Assembly (NCBI GenBank): GCA_040514265.1
Contig: JBEVCD010000050.1
Coordinates: 1-18,379, forward strand
Source: WYZ-LMO2 sp040514265
GTDB taxonomy: Archaea; Halobacteriota; Archaeoglobi; Archaeoglobales; Archaeoglobaceae
Direction: 5' to 3'
Length of the DNA stretch: 18,379 nucleotides
Both the position numbers and the translations under genes were made by a program. Shown here in pieces: positions 1-7,475 of this stretch. Below the pieces are notes generated by a model that ran no database searches, was not told the origin of the DNA, and was given only the letters and a program-made list of their open reading frames with translations. Each line of letters starts with the position of its first letter. Position 1 is the first letter of the stretch.

Positions 1-238
1 GAATAATGGATTCTTAGCCGTAATAGAGCAGAAAAATATCTTGATCCTCTGCTTCAGAGAAGAGAACACCGATTCAGCTACGCTTTCCGAAAGGTTTGGT
101 GTTCGAATTCTAAACCAAAGCTCTCCAAAGCCCGGATCAGCCAAAGAGCGACAGTAAATCGGGGGTTAAATTTAAGTTCGCATAAAGTGCATCACACTAA
201 AAGAGAAAAATTTATTAACAAATGTTAAAACTCGACCC
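1..238. other. 5' flank of the cbi operon
   Basis: No gene is confidently supported here. Forward frame 2 is open from the window edge to a TAA at 155-157, about 51 codons. It could be the 3' end of an upstream gene, but an open frame of this length is expected by chance and I recognise no domain in it. Positions 93-116 hold a hairpin-like element with GGTTT and AAACC arms around GTTCGAATTC. The last 80 bases are AT-rich and contain the cbiM promoter. Confidence 0.4.
211..228 (+). promoter_or_regulatory. cbiM TATA box with overlapping inverted repeat
   Basis: The TATA-like TTTATTA at 211-217 is centred about 25 nt before the cbiM ATG, which predicts a leaderless transcript. No Shine-Dalgarno sequence precedes the ATG, in agreement. 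Immediately downstream, TTAACA-AA-TGTTAA (215-228) is a perfect 6-bp inverted repeat that overlaps the TATA box and lies before the start. This is a common place for archaeal repressor operators, so it may be the metal-responsive control site. The repressor identity is unknown. Confidence 0.5.
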
Positions 239-1102
239 ATGCACATACCCGACGGATACCTCGACCCGTCCATTGCGGCGACTTTTTACATCCTCAGCAT
301 GGCTGTCATAGCATACTCGATAAGGAAGACGAAAGTTCTCCCGCAGCATTTTGGAGTGGTAGCCGCGGCGATATTCGCTGCGCAGATGCTGAACTGGCCA
401 ATACCCGGTGGCACGTCGGCGCACTTCGTAGGCGGCGCGCTGGCGGGGATACTGCTTGGACCCTACGCCGGCTGTCTGGCGATGAGCGTGGTTTTGATCG
501 TTCAGTGCCTCGTATTCGCCGACGGAGGCATAACGGCTCTTGGAGCGAACATCTGGAACATGGCAGTCGTAAACGTCTTCGTGGGATACGGAATCTTCAA
601 GGCACTGGAGAAGTACAGAAGTGCTGCGGCTTTCCTTGCCGGCTGGCTCGGCATAACGCTTGCAGCAGTATTCGCGGGCTTGGAAGTTGGTCTGTCGAAG
701 CACTTCATCTACGGAATGGAGGTTGCCGTTCCGGTCATGGGTTTCTGGCATGCGCTACTCGGCGTGGTTGAAGGCGTCGTAACGGCTGCAGTTGTAAGCG
801 TAGCCCGGGTGGAGGCGGAGGCTGCAGTGTCCAAGAAACCCCTCGCGGTAATAGCGGCTATGATAATCGTTTCGCCGCTTTTCGCTTACGCAGCCGAGCT
901 CGTCGGCTACACTGAGCCTCTTGAAAGGGCAGCTGAGGAGTTGGGGCTCGAAGAGGGTTCCATTTATCCGGGACTCATTCCGGACTACGAGATACCCGGA
1001 CTCGGCTACGCGAGCAGCTTGGTGAGCGGAGCTGTGGGAATACTTATAGTCCTAGCCCTCGCCTACCTGCTGAATGCACGAGCTGCTAGAAAGAACGCTT
1101 AA
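239..1102 (+). CDS. cbiM: Energy-coupling factor metal transporter, substrate-binding membrane subunit CbiM/NikM with PDGLE-like tail
   Basis: This is the substrate-specific membrane component of an ECF-type cobalt or nickel importer, working with CbiQ and CbiO encoded directly downstream. The protein has 287 residues. It starts with MHIPDGYL, the family signature in which His2 and the N-terminal amine bind the metal. A second conserved histidine is in GTSAHFVGG (H62), and GFWHALLG (H171) is also typical. Residues 1-200 form the multi-helix CbiM core. After a linker, residues 205-280 hold two hydrophobic helices flanking a polar loop (YTEPLERAAEELG, then IPDYEIPGLG), resembling the PDGLE/CbiN-type auxiliary domain. 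No separate cbiN gene is present, which suggests a fused MN arrangement. Sequence alone does not separate cobalt from nickel. ATG 239 is fixed by the obligatory N-terminus. Confidence 0.93.
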   Translation: MHIPDGYLDPSIAATFYILSMAVIAYSIRKTKVLPQHFGVVAAAIFAAQMLNWPIPGGTSAHFVGGALAGILLGPYAGCLAMSVVLIVQCLVFADGGITALGANIWNMAVVNVFVGYGIFKALEKYRSAAAFLAGWLGITLAAVFAGLEVGLSKHFIYGMEVAVPVMGFWHALLGVVEGVVTAAVVSVARVEAEAAVSKKPLAVIAAMIIVSPLFAYAAELVGYTEPLERAAEELGLEEGSIYPGLIPDYEIPGLGYASSLVSGAVGILIVLALAYLLNARAARKNA

Positions 1103-1805
1103 AGAAGCTTCACAGTACTTCAGGGACTTCCTCGTGCACGAGTACGTGAAAAAGAGCTCTCTTCACAACGTGGACGCGAGGCTGAAGTTCCTCGTCTCAA
1201 TAATTTTTGTTCTGCTCGTGCTGCTGACTTTTGAGATTGCGAAGATCCTCGTCGTCACACTTTCGATTCTCGCCATCGCGATTGCGAGCGGCGTGAGCGT
1301 CAGAATTCTGCTGAAGAGATCCTGGCTGTTCACGTTCTTCAGCTTCCTCATACTCTTGCCCGCTTCGCTAAACAACTTCGAGTATCTGGCGGCGTTCGTT
1401 CTCAGAGTCATGACGTCGATACTGGCTGTGCAACTCTTCGTTGTAACTACTCCCTTCAGCGAAGTCTGTGCGGCGCTAAGGTGGTTCAGAGTTCCGAAGA
1501 CAATCGTCGATTCCGTCTGGCTCACCTACAGGTACGCGATTCTGCTCTTCAACGATCTCCTCTCCATACTGCTCGCGAGAGCAAGTAGGAGAGTCTCGAA
1601 GGGCAGCCACCTCGACGTCTGGCGTCACGGTGGGAAGGCTGTAGGAACCTTTTTCCTCAGAGCTTTCGAGAGGGCTGAGATGGTAGAGCTGGCGACGAAA
1701 GCGAGGGGCAATCTGGACTGGAAAAGAAACTGGAAGCTCAAGGAGGAGGATGCGATCTACGCCTGCATAGCTGCGGTGGTGGTATACTGGTGGTGGACAC
1801 TCTGA
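1074..1805 (+). CDS. cbiQ: Energy-coupling factor transporter transmembrane (T) subunit CbiQ
   Basis: CbiQ is the T component that couples ATP hydrolysis by CbiO to transport through CbiM. Of its 243 residues, about 12-39 include the conserved amphipathic start (KKSSLHNVDARLK, matching the S-LH-DPR-K pattern of the family). Four to five hydrophobic helices follow between 40 and 165, with a final one near 228-242. The coupling-helix signatures are LARAS near 167-171 and TKARGN at 208-213, matching the family's ARG motifs. The ATG at 1074 overlaps the end of cbiM by 29 nt, implying translational coupling. An in-frame GTG at 1134 would give a 223-residue protein and cannot be excluded. Like CbiM, specificity for cobalt or nickel is undetermined. 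Confidence 0.88.
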   Translation: MHELLERTLKEASQYFRDFLVHEYVKKSSLHNVDARLKFLVSIIFVLLVLLTFEIAKILVVTLSILAIAIASGVSVRILLKRSWLFTFFSFLILLPASLNNFEYLAAFVLRVMTSILAVQLFVVTTPFSEVCAALRWFRVPKTIVDSVWLTYRYAILLFNDLLSILLARASRRVSKGSHLDVWRHGGKAVGTFFLRAFERAEMVELATKARGNLDWKRNWKLKEEDAIYACIAAVVVYWWWTL

Positions 1806-2485
1806 TCGAGCTCGAAAACGTTACCTACATCTACCCAGATGGAAGCGTCGGCGTTGAGGATGTAACCCTCTCAGTAGCGGAGGGTGAGAGAGTAGCCCTC
1901 ATCGGCGCGAACGGCAGCGGGAAGTCGACGCTTATACTGCTTATGGCAGCCCTTCTGAAGCCAACGAGAGGCAAGGTTCGAGTCTTCGGGAACAGGTTAA
2001 GCGTCGAGCAGCTGAGGCGCAAGATAGGCGTTGTATTTCAGAATCCCGACGACTTTCTGTTCAATCCGACGGTTAAGGACGAGCTGGAGTACGTCCCGAG
2101 ACAGCTCGGCTGGAGCGAGCGGGAGATAGCTGAGAAAGTTGAGAGAATTGCGAAGCTCTTCGCGATCGAAAACGTGCTCGAAAAACCACCTTTCAGGTTG
2201 AGCGGGGGGGAGAAGAAGAAGGTCGAGCTCGCGAGCGTGCTGATTTACGAGCCCGAAGTTCTTCTGCTCGACGAACCCACGGCTAACGTCGACGGCAGGA
2301 CGAGGAGGCTGCTCGTGAAAATTCTGTCTGATTACGACGGTACCGTCGTAATTGCAACCCACGAGCTCGACGTGGCTGAGAGATTAGCCGACAGGTTCGT
2401 GATACTCAACTCCCGCAGGATTTTCGCCGTAGGCGGCAGGGAGGTTCTGGATAAGAAGACGCTTGAGGAAGCGGGAATCATTTAG
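1790..2485 (+). CDS. cbiO: Energy-coupling factor transporter ATPase CbiO
   Basis: This is the cytoplasmic ABC ATPase that powers the CbiMQ importer. The 231 residues contain the Walker A GANGSGKST (39-47), Q-loop FQNPDD (Q84), signature LSGGEKKKVELA (137-148), Walker B VLLLDEP (157-163), D-loop NVD and the switch histidine in ATHELD (H191). The aromatic A-loop residue is Y13 or Y15. A single ATPase gene suggests a homodimer, as in CbiMNQO systems. The start is GTG at 1790, overlapping cbiQ by 16 nt. A GGTGGTGGT tract lies 6 nt upstream as a plausible ribosome site, and GTG 1793 is an alternative. The 3' end overlaps the convergent aminopeptidase gene by 8 nt. Confidence 0.93.
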   Translation: MVDTLIELENVTYIYPDGSVGVEDVTLSVAEGERVALIGANGSGKSTLILLMAALLKPTRGKVRVFGNRLSVEQLRRKIGVVFQNPDDFLFNPTVKDELEYVPRQLGWSEREIAEKVERIAKLFAIENVLEKPPFRLSGGEKKKVELASVLIYEPEVLLLDEPTANVDGRTRRLLVKILSDYDGTVVIATHELDVAERLADRFVILNSRRIFAVGGREVLDKKTLEEAGII

Positions 2486-3350
2486 TCGTAACCGTGCAGC
2501 CTCCCTCCTCTACTATGACCGTGTGCTCCCACTGGCTGACCTTCCCGCCGCTCACCTCGGACAGCACGGGATAGGCTCTGAACACTCCCTCTCTCACGAG
2601 CCTCGCTACTATAATGTCCGGAGCGTTTATCCAGCGCCTCGCGAAGGGTAGGGTTCTGTACTCGCTAAGCACCTTTTCGATTAGCTGTCTGGCGGGTTTC
2701 ATCCTCACCGGTTTGGCTGCGATCAGACTGTAGATCTCGCACTCGCCCCTCTCGGCAACTCTGCCGACTCCGTCGGTTGCGAAGGGCTCGATCGCTATTA
2801 CCATACCCTCCCTCAGCTCGACACCCTTCGCAGCCGAGTGGTTGGGCACCGTCGGTGGCGCGTGGACGACGTACGGCAGCAAGCCGTGACCTGTCAAGTT
2901 TACGACGGGCTTGTATCCGTAACTCCTTATAGTTTCCTCTATTATCTTTCCGAGCTCAGCTGTCGTCGTTCCGGCTTTTACGCTCTCAACAGCAGCCTCG
3001 CAAGCCTCCTTCGCGGCTCTTATCATCTCCCTGTGATCTCCCAGGTCTACGCTGACAGCCATGTCGGCGATGTAGCCATCGACGTGCACGCCTACGTCGA
3101 GTTTCACCAAGCTACCTTCTTCGAACACCCTTTCGTCGCCCGCTTTCGGCGTGAAGTGCGCAGCATCGCTGTCGATGCTCAGGTTGCAGGGGAAAGCGGG
3201 CTTTGCTCCTAGCTCGACGATCCTCTTTTCCACGAACTCCGCGACGTCCAGGATCTTCACTCCGGGCTTCACTTTTTCCACAGCCTCCTCTACGACCTTT
3301 TTGAGTATTCTGCCGGCTTCGAGCAGCTTTTCGACCTCTTCGTCCTTCAT
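2478..3350 (-). CDS. map: Type II methionine aminopeptidase
   Basis: The enzyme removes the initiator methionine from nascent proteins. It has the pita-bread fold with a dinuclear metal site, and all five metal ligands are visible: D85 (KLDVG), D96 (IADMA), H155 (TGHGLLPY), E188 (AIEPF) and E275 (QWEHT). Catalytic histidines H65 (AAHFTP) and H163 (VVHAPP) are also present. About 60 residues between E188 and the final ligand form the extra helical insertion that separates type II from type I enzymes. The 290-residue length is normal for archaea. ATG 3350 lies about 24 nt from a TATA-like element, suggesting a leaderless mRNA. The gene appears monocistronic, convergent with cbiO and divergent from the DUF72 gene. 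Confidence 0.96.
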   Translation of the reverse strand: MKDEEVEKLLEAGRILKKVVEEAVEKVKPGVKILDVAEFVEKRIVELGAKPAFPCNLSIDSDAAHFTPKAGDERVFEEGSLVKLDVGVHVDGYIADMAVSVDLGDHREMIRAAKEACEAAVESVKAGTTTAELGKIIEETIRSYGYKPVVNLTGHGLLPYVVHAPPTVPNHSAAKGVELREGMVIAIEPFATDGVGRVAERGECEIYSLIAAKPVRMKPARQLIEKVLSEYRTLPFARRWINAPDIIVARLVREGVFRAYPVLSEVSGGKVSQWEHTVIVEEGGCTVTTK

Positions 3351-3370
3351 CGCCTAAAGCCGGGAAAAAT

Positions 3371-3379
3371 AGATTTATG
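3371..3379. promoter_or_regulatory. Probable shared TATA element of the map / DUF72 divergent pair
   Basis: The gap between the two divergent starts (3350 and 3399) is only 48 bp. The only TATA-like tract in it is AGATTTATG, read on the minus strand as CATAAATCT. It is centred about 24 nt from each start codon. The simplest reading is one TBP site serving both leaderless genes. Distances are slightly short for a canonical archaeal promoter, so confidence is moderate. Confidence 0.45.
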
Positions 3380-3398
3380 AAGATACCGAAGCTGTTCG

Positions 3399-4106
3399 AT
3401 GGTAAGAGTTGGCTGTTGCGGCTTCCCGGTTTCGATGAAGAAGTACTTCGAAACCTTCGACGTCGTGGAGGTTCAGAAAACCTTCTACAATCCCCCAAAG
3501 GTCGAAACTGCAAGGAAGTGGAGGAAGGAAGCTCCGGAAGGTTTCGAGTTCACGGTAAAAGCTTGGCAACTGATAACGCACCCCCCGAGCAGCCCCACTT
3601 ACAGGAAGGCCGGGATAAAGGTCGAGGACGCGGGCTTCTTCAAACCTATTAAGGTTGTCTTCGAAGCGTGGGAGAGGACGCGGGAAGTTGCTAAAGCACT
3701 CGAAGCGAAGTTCTTGCTCTTTCAGACGCCAAAGAGCTTCACGGACAGCGAGGAGAACGTAAAGAACATGAGGGAGTTCTTCGGCTCGATAGAGAGGGAG
3801 TTCGTGTTCGGCTTCGAGCCGAGGGGTTGGAGCAGGGAGAGAATCCTGAAGGTCTGCGAGGAACTCGACCTTGTGCACGTCGTCGACCCCTTCGTGGAGG
3901 AGCAGCTGTACGGGGACATCATCTACTACCGGCTGCACGGCGAGAAGGGGTACAGACACAAGTACAGCGACGAGGAGCTCGAAAGACTCCGCGATATGTG
4001 TGTGAAGGAAGGTTACGTGATGTTCAACAACGTTCACATGTTCGACGACGCGCAGCGCTTCAAAAAGCTCTTAGAAGCAGGAAACTCGCGGCAAAAGCCA
4101 GAGTAG
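3399..4106 (+). CDS. DUF72 family (YecE-like) protein
   Basis: This 235-residue protein belongs to the DUF72/YecE family of TIM-barrel-like proteins, whose biochemical role is not established. Recognition rests on the N-terminal pattern VGCCGFPVSMKKYFETF followed by VEVQKTFYNPP, corresponding to the family's G-G-F-S--YF---VE---TFY-P consensus. Further family features are FEFTVKAWQLITHPP, the barrel-end segment FGFEPRG, and YYRLHGEKGYRHKYSDEEL in the C-terminal half, matching the conserved Y-R-HG---Y---Y---EL stretch. ATG 3399 gives this standard N-terminus directly. The 3' end overlaps the opposite-strand phosphate permease by 47 nt, so the last 15 codons are shared in antisense. It appears to be a single-gene transcript. 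Confidence 0.85.
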   Translation: MVRVGCCGFPVSMKKYFETFDVVEVQKTFYNPPKVETARKWRKEAPEGFEFTVKAWQLITHPPSSPTYRKAGIKVEDAGFFKPIKVVFEAWERTREVAKALEAKFLLFQTPKSFTDSEENVKNMREFFGSIEREFVFGFEPRGWSRERILKVCEELDLVHVVDPFVEEQLYGDIIYYRLHGEKGYRHKYSDEELERLRDMCVKEGYVMFNNVHMFDDAQRFKKLLEAGNSRQKPE

Positions 4107-4986
4107 GCGTTGCCATCCAGGAGACGAATACCCGCCTCAGGAGCGAGAACCTAACACTCCTCGTACTCTTCGCAGCTCCGACGCCGGCGATAGCTCCGAC
4201 GACGCAGTATGTGGTCGAAACAGGCATGCCTAGGAAGGTGAAGAAGAGAACCGTTAAACCCGCCGCGAGCTGTGCGGAAAGTCCGGAAAAGACATCGAGA
4301 ACGGTTATTCCTTTACCCACAGTCTCTGCCACTCGCTTGTTGACCATCCTGCTTCCCGCATACAGCGATGCAACTCCGAGAAGTGCAGCCTGATAGAAGT
4401 CGAGGGCTCCGTAACCGACAGCTGCAGCCATCGCAGTAGCCAGCTCGTTGGCTCCGGTGTTGAAAGCGACTACGCAGCCGCTGGTTATAAGAAGCACTCT
4501 CAGAATCCTCTCGACGCTTAGCACGTGCCTCCTGGCTGTGAGTCTTCTAATCATCGCGTAAAGGACGATTCCGAGCAGCATGGCGCCGAGTGGCGACACT
4601 ATCCACGAAACAACTATTTTTGCGAACATGTCCCAGCTGACTTCAAGACCCAGAGCCAAGCTCGAGCCCACGAGGCTTGCGACGATCGCCTGGTGACTCG
4701 AAACCGGTGTGCGTAGGAGGTTCGCAATTATTATGGCAGCTGCGGAAATCACCATGCTCGTCGCAACGACTTTGGCGTTTAGCTCAGCAAGCTCACTGCC
4801 CACGGTAGCTATTACCCTCTGACTGGCGAGCACGAAGCCGAGGAGAACCATCGCCGCCAGTATGTAAGTGCTCGTCCTGAAGCTTACAACTCCGCAGCCG
4901 ACGCAGATTCCGAAGGAGTTGCTCGAATCGTTGGAACCTATCGCAAAAGCCAGCAGGGCTGCAGCCAAGATTATCGCCGGCTCCAT
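4060..4986 (-). CDS. PiT-family inorganic phosphate permease
   Basis: This integral membrane phosphate (or sulfate-like anion) permease of the PiT/SLC20 family is likely driven by cation symport. The protein has 308 residues and about nine to ten hydrophobic segments, with the inverted duplication typical of the family. In the first half are IGSNDSSNSFG (16-26) and RTPVSSHQA (92-100). In the second half are NTGANELATA (176-185) and GMPVSTTYCVVGAIAGVG (253-270). The signature is normally GANDVANA, and the second copy here has Glu instead of Asp. The short length implies the compact archaeal version without a large cytoplasmic loop. ATG 4986 is 34 nt from the TATA element shared with rpl40e. 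A G-rich tract, GGGGGGT, stands 4 nt upstream of the ATG and could act in initiation. Confidence 0.9.
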   Translation of the reverse strand: MEPAIILAAALLAFAIGSNDSSNSFGICVGCGVVSFRTSTYILAAMVLLGFVLASQRVIATVGSELAELNAKVVATSMVISAAAIIIANLLRTPVSSHQAIVASLVGSSLALGLEVSWDMFAKIVVSWIVSPLGAMLLGIVLYAMIRRLTARRHVLSVERILRVLLITSGCVVAFNTGANELATAMAAAVGYGALDFYQAALLGVASLYAGSRMVNKRVAETVGKGITVLDVFSGLSAQLAAGLTVLFFTFLGMPVSTTYCVVGAIAGVGAAKSTRSVRFSLLRRVFVSWMATPTLAFAASFLLLRAF

Positions 4987-5015
4987 CCGGACCCCCCGCT
5001 ACCTACTGCGGAAGG

Positions 5016-5024
5016 ATTAAATAG
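5016..5024. promoter_or_regulatory. Shared TATA element between pit and rpl40e
   Basis: ATTAAATAG (CTATTTAAT on the other strand) is the only TATA-like element in the 59-bp gap between the divergent starts at 4986 and 5046. Its centre is about 26 nt from the L40e ATG, giving a leaderless transcript, and about 34 nt from the permease ATG. It reads as a TATA box in both directions. Confidence 0.55.
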
Positions 5025-5045
5025 CGAGCTCTCGCAGCCTTGCCC

Positions 5046-5204
5046 ATGGCGAGGTTCCCGGAAGCCGAGGCGAGGCTGTTCAACGTCAAGATATGCATGC
5101 GCTGCAACGCCCGCAACCCCTGGAGAGCTAAGACGTGCAGGAAGTGCGGATACAAGGGGCTCAGACCGAAGTCCAAGGAAAGAAAGGGAAGGGGCAAGAA
5201 GTAA
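5046..5204 (+). CDS. rpl40e: 50S ribosomal protein L40e
   Basis: This small gene of 52 codons encodes the archaeal L40e protein of the large ribosomal subunit. The predicted protein begins MARFPEAEARLF and carries a four-cysteine zinc finger, CMRC at 17-20 and CRKC at 31-34. It ends in a very basic tail rich in Lys and Arg (KSKERKGRGKK). Length, finger spacing (CxxC, ten residues, CxxC) and the basic tail all match archaeal L40e. In eukaryotes this protein is fused to ubiquitin, whereas here it stands alone. ATG 5046 lies 26 nt after the ATTAAATAG element. Only 2 bp separate its stop from the stop of the convergent spoVG-like gene. Confidence 0.95.
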   Translation: MARFPEAEARLFNVKICMRCNARNPWRAKTCRKCGYKGLRPKSKERKGRGKK

Positions 5205-5206
5205 AC

Positions 5207-5464
5207 TTACTCGCTCTCTCTGTAAGCCTTCAAAACGGCGTTTACGATTTTCTCTCTCGCCTCCCTCGTCGTAGGGTGGAACACGTCCTGAAAACTTCCG
5301 TCCCTCATCTTTCTTCCGGGCATTCCTACCCAGAGCCCCTTTTCGTTCTCCAGAACCTTTATCCCCTTCACGACGAACTCGTTGTCCAGACTCACAGAGG
5401 CGTACGCCTTAACAGCTCCCTTCCCTTTCACCCTGTATATTCTCACATCCGTAATCTCCGCCAA
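5207..5464 (-). CDS. spoVG: SpoVG family nucleic-acid-binding protein
   Basis: This is a clear homologue of bacterial SpoVG, a small regulator first linked to septation and sporulation and later shown to bind DNA and RNA. The match runs the full length: EITDVRIYRV at the N-terminus, AYASVSLDNEFVVKGIKVLE in the middle, then GLWVGMPGRKMRDGSFQDVFHPTTREAREKI. That is the family order ITDVR, A-AS--LD-EFVV--I-V, GLFVAMPS, DG-F-DI-HP. I place the start at TTG 5464 because GAGAGGTG lies 6 nt upstream and the protein then begins MAEITDVRI as in the family. The longer in-frame GTG at 5473 overlaps that ribosome site. It follows topA by about 40 nt and may be the last gene of the rio1 operon. Its role in an archaeon is unknown. 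Confidence 0.88.
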   Translation of the reverse strand: MAEITDVRIYRVKGKGAVKAYASVSLDNEFVVKGIKVLENEKGLWVGMPGRKMRDGSFQDVFHPTTREAREKIVNAVLKAYRESE

Positions 5465-5504
5465 ACTGCACACCTCTCGAAATTTCGCACCCCTCGGTTC
5501 GTAG

Positions 5505-7475
5505 CTATTTAACCTTTTCCCTCCACTGGAGGTAACTGCACATCGGACACCCGAGATTCCATGTCCTGCGACCTTCGCGTATCTTCACCTCCCTCATCTC
5601 GTGCTTCCCGCAGGTTTTTGCGGTCAAAACGAGGCTCCCCTTCTGCGGAAGGGGAAGCGTGAAGCTGCAGTCGGGGTACTTGCTGCAACCGATGAACCTC
5701 TTCTTTTTCCTCTTTACAACCAGCTCTCCGCCGCACTCAGGACACTTGCCCACGATCTTGTCCCTCCTAACGCTCTTCCTAAGCTCTTTGGAGAGTTTTT
5801 CGTGATTCACAGAGCTCAGAACGCTTGCGAGCATCCTCCTCGAAGTCTCTACGACCTCTTCTTCCCTCTTCTTCCCCTCCGCGATAAGGTCCATCTCCCT
5901 TTCGAGCTCCGCTGTCATTTCGGGAAGCGTTATTTTTTCCGCGAAGTTCTTGAGCGTGTTTATTACTGCGAACGCAACTTCGCTCGGTCTGAACGGGTTT
6001 CCGCTGACGTAGCCCCGGTTTACGAGCTTCCTTATTATCTCGTGCCTAGTCGACTTCGTGCCCAAGTTCAGCCTCTCCATCAGCTTTATGAGGGACGAAG
6101 CCGAGTAGCGGGACGGCGGCTTCGTCTTCTTCTCCTCCACGGTCTTTGCGAGGATCTTCAACCTCTCGCCAACCCTGAGTATCGGAATTTCGCTCTCTTC
6201 TGCTCCGGAGTACACGTATACAGCCCTCCAGCCGGGCTCTACGAGCTTCTTGCCGCCAGCAACGAAGCGAACGCCGTTGCAGTCTATTTCAGCCTTTCTA
6301 ACCTCCCAGACCGCTTTGGGTGCCAAGGTTGCGAGGAAACGCCTGGCGACGAGCTCGTATATCAGCCTCTCCTCTCTGCTGAAATCCCCCGGAGGAGCAG
6401 TCGGGTGTATCGGCGGGTGATCGCTCGTCTCCTTCCTTCCCCTCGATGGGATTATCTGGGGTTGCGAAAGGACGATTTTTACCTCCTTCGGGAAGGCTGA
6501 GGCTAGCATCTTGACTATGGATAGCAGGTCAAGCGTTTTCGGATACACCGTGTTGTCCGTTCGCGGGTAACTTATGTAGCCGTTCATGTAGAGATTTTCC
6601 GCTATCTGCATGGCTCTGTGCGGACTCATGAAGCGCGAAGCTTCCTTCAGGAACTCCGTGGTGTTGAAGGGGATAGGTCTCCCCTCCTCGACCCTCTTCC
6701 TGTCGTAGGACTTCACTGTTCCGTACTCCCCGACCCTCGCGAGGACCTCTTCAGCTGACTTCCTGTCCTCGTATCTCTTCGGGTGCTTCGCCGGAAAACC
6801 GAAGTTGGCTGTGATCTCGTAAAACTTCTTGGGCTTGAAGTTCCTTATTTCGATTTCTCTCTCGACGATCAGGCGAAGCGTCGGCGTTTGAACCCTCCCG
6901 ACGCTGAGGAAGTCCTTTCCAAGTCTTCCAGCGCTGAGGGATATGAGTCTGGTGAGCACAGCTCCCCACAGGAGGTCGATTTTCTGCCTCGCGAGCGCAG
7001 CTTTCGCGAGGTTGTAGTCGACGCCCGTCCTGCTGGCGAAAGCTCTCCTTATCTCTTCCGGCGTTATCGCACTGTACCTCGCTCTGTCCACGCGGACGTT
7101 GGGGTTTACGGACTTTATTATTTCGAGGGCTTCAACACCTATCAGTTCTCCCTCTCTGTCGAAGTCCGTCGCTACCGTCACCGTATCCGCCCTCACTGCC
7201 AGCTCCTTCAGAACTTTGCAGATCTGCTTCTCCTTCACCTTTTTCACGAAACTGGCGTTAAGAAGAGTTTCCAGCGGCGTCGAACGCCAGCTGTTGAGTT
7301 CCTCCGGAAAGTCGAGCTCGACTATGTGTCCCTTGAGTCCGATGACGTAGGCGTCGCTCGACGGGGAATAGTAGTAGTTGACCTTTCCGTTTCTCACGAC
7401 TTTCACATCACTGAACAGAATTTTCGCTATCCTCCTCGCCGCTATGTCCTTCTCGACAACTATCAGCCAACTCAT
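5505..7475 (-). CDS. topA: DNA topoisomerase I (type IA)
   Basis: This enzyme relaxes negatively supercoiled DNA by cutting one strand through a 5'-phosphotyrosine. The 656 residues contain an N-terminal Toprim domain with E8 (VVEKD) and the acidic triad of DFDREGE (D104, D106, E108). The type IA core follows, with GRVQTPTL (193-200) and the active-site tyrosine Y303 in ISYPRTD. SDHPPIHPT (351-359) and the STRHEII segment (475-481) are further family blocks. The C-terminus has one intact four-cysteine zinc ribbon (C578, C581, C597, C603) and a second cluster (C622, H625, C643, C646). No helicase domain is present, so it is not reverse gyrase. ATG 7475 overlaps the stop of the KH gene in an ATGA, indicating coupled translation. 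Confidence 0.96.
   Translation of the reverse strand: MSWLIVVEKDIAARRIAKILFSDVKVVRNGKVNYYYSPSSDAYVIGLKGHIVELDFPEELNSWRSTPLETLLNASFVKKVKEKQICKVLKELAVRADTVTVATDFDREGELIGVEALEIIKSVNPNVRVDRARYSAITPEEIRRAFASRTGVDYNLAKAALARQKIDLLWGAVLTRLISLSAGRLGKDFLSVGRVQTPTLRLIVEREIEIRNFKPKKFYEITANFGFPAKHPKRYEDRKSAEEVLARVGEYGTVKSYDRKRVEEGRPIPFNTTEFLKEASRFMSPHRAMQIAENLYMNGYISYPRTDNTVYPKTLDLLSIVKMLASAFPKEVKIVLSQPQIIPSRGRKETSDHPPIHPTAPPGDFSREERLIYELVARRFLATLAPKAVWEVRKAEIDCNGVRFVAGGKKLVEPGWRAVYVYSGAEESEIPILRVGERLKILAKTVEEKKTKPPSRYSASSLIKLMERLNLGTKSTRHEIIRKLVNRGYVSGNPFRPSEVAFAVINTLKNFAEKITLPEMTAELEREMDLIAEGKKREEEVVETSRRMLASVLSSVNHEKLSKELRKSVRRDKIVGKCPECGGELVVKRKKKRFIGCSKYPDCSFTLPLPQKGSLVLTAKTCGKHEMREVKIREGRRTWNLGCPMCSYLQWREKVK

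Noticed and set aside
93..116. T-arm-like hairpin around GTTCGAATTC, possible tRNA or tRNA-derived attachment site
   Set aside because: The stem of the T-arm does not pair as needed, and no acceptor, anticodon or D-arm can be built around it. It lies in an open frame and is probably chance.
2..157. Open forward frame that could be the 3' end of an upstream gene
   Set aside because: About 51 codons without a recognisable domain is within chance for six frames, so I described it in the flank entry but did not call it as a gene.
5601..6500. Forward open frame of about 300 codons inside topA
   Set aside because: It is the antisense shadow of the topoisomerase core and zinc region, with no domain and no promoter.
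5505..7475. Possible reverse gyrase
   Set aside because: The 656-residue protein has only the topoisomerase half. There is no helicase domain before the Toprim domain.
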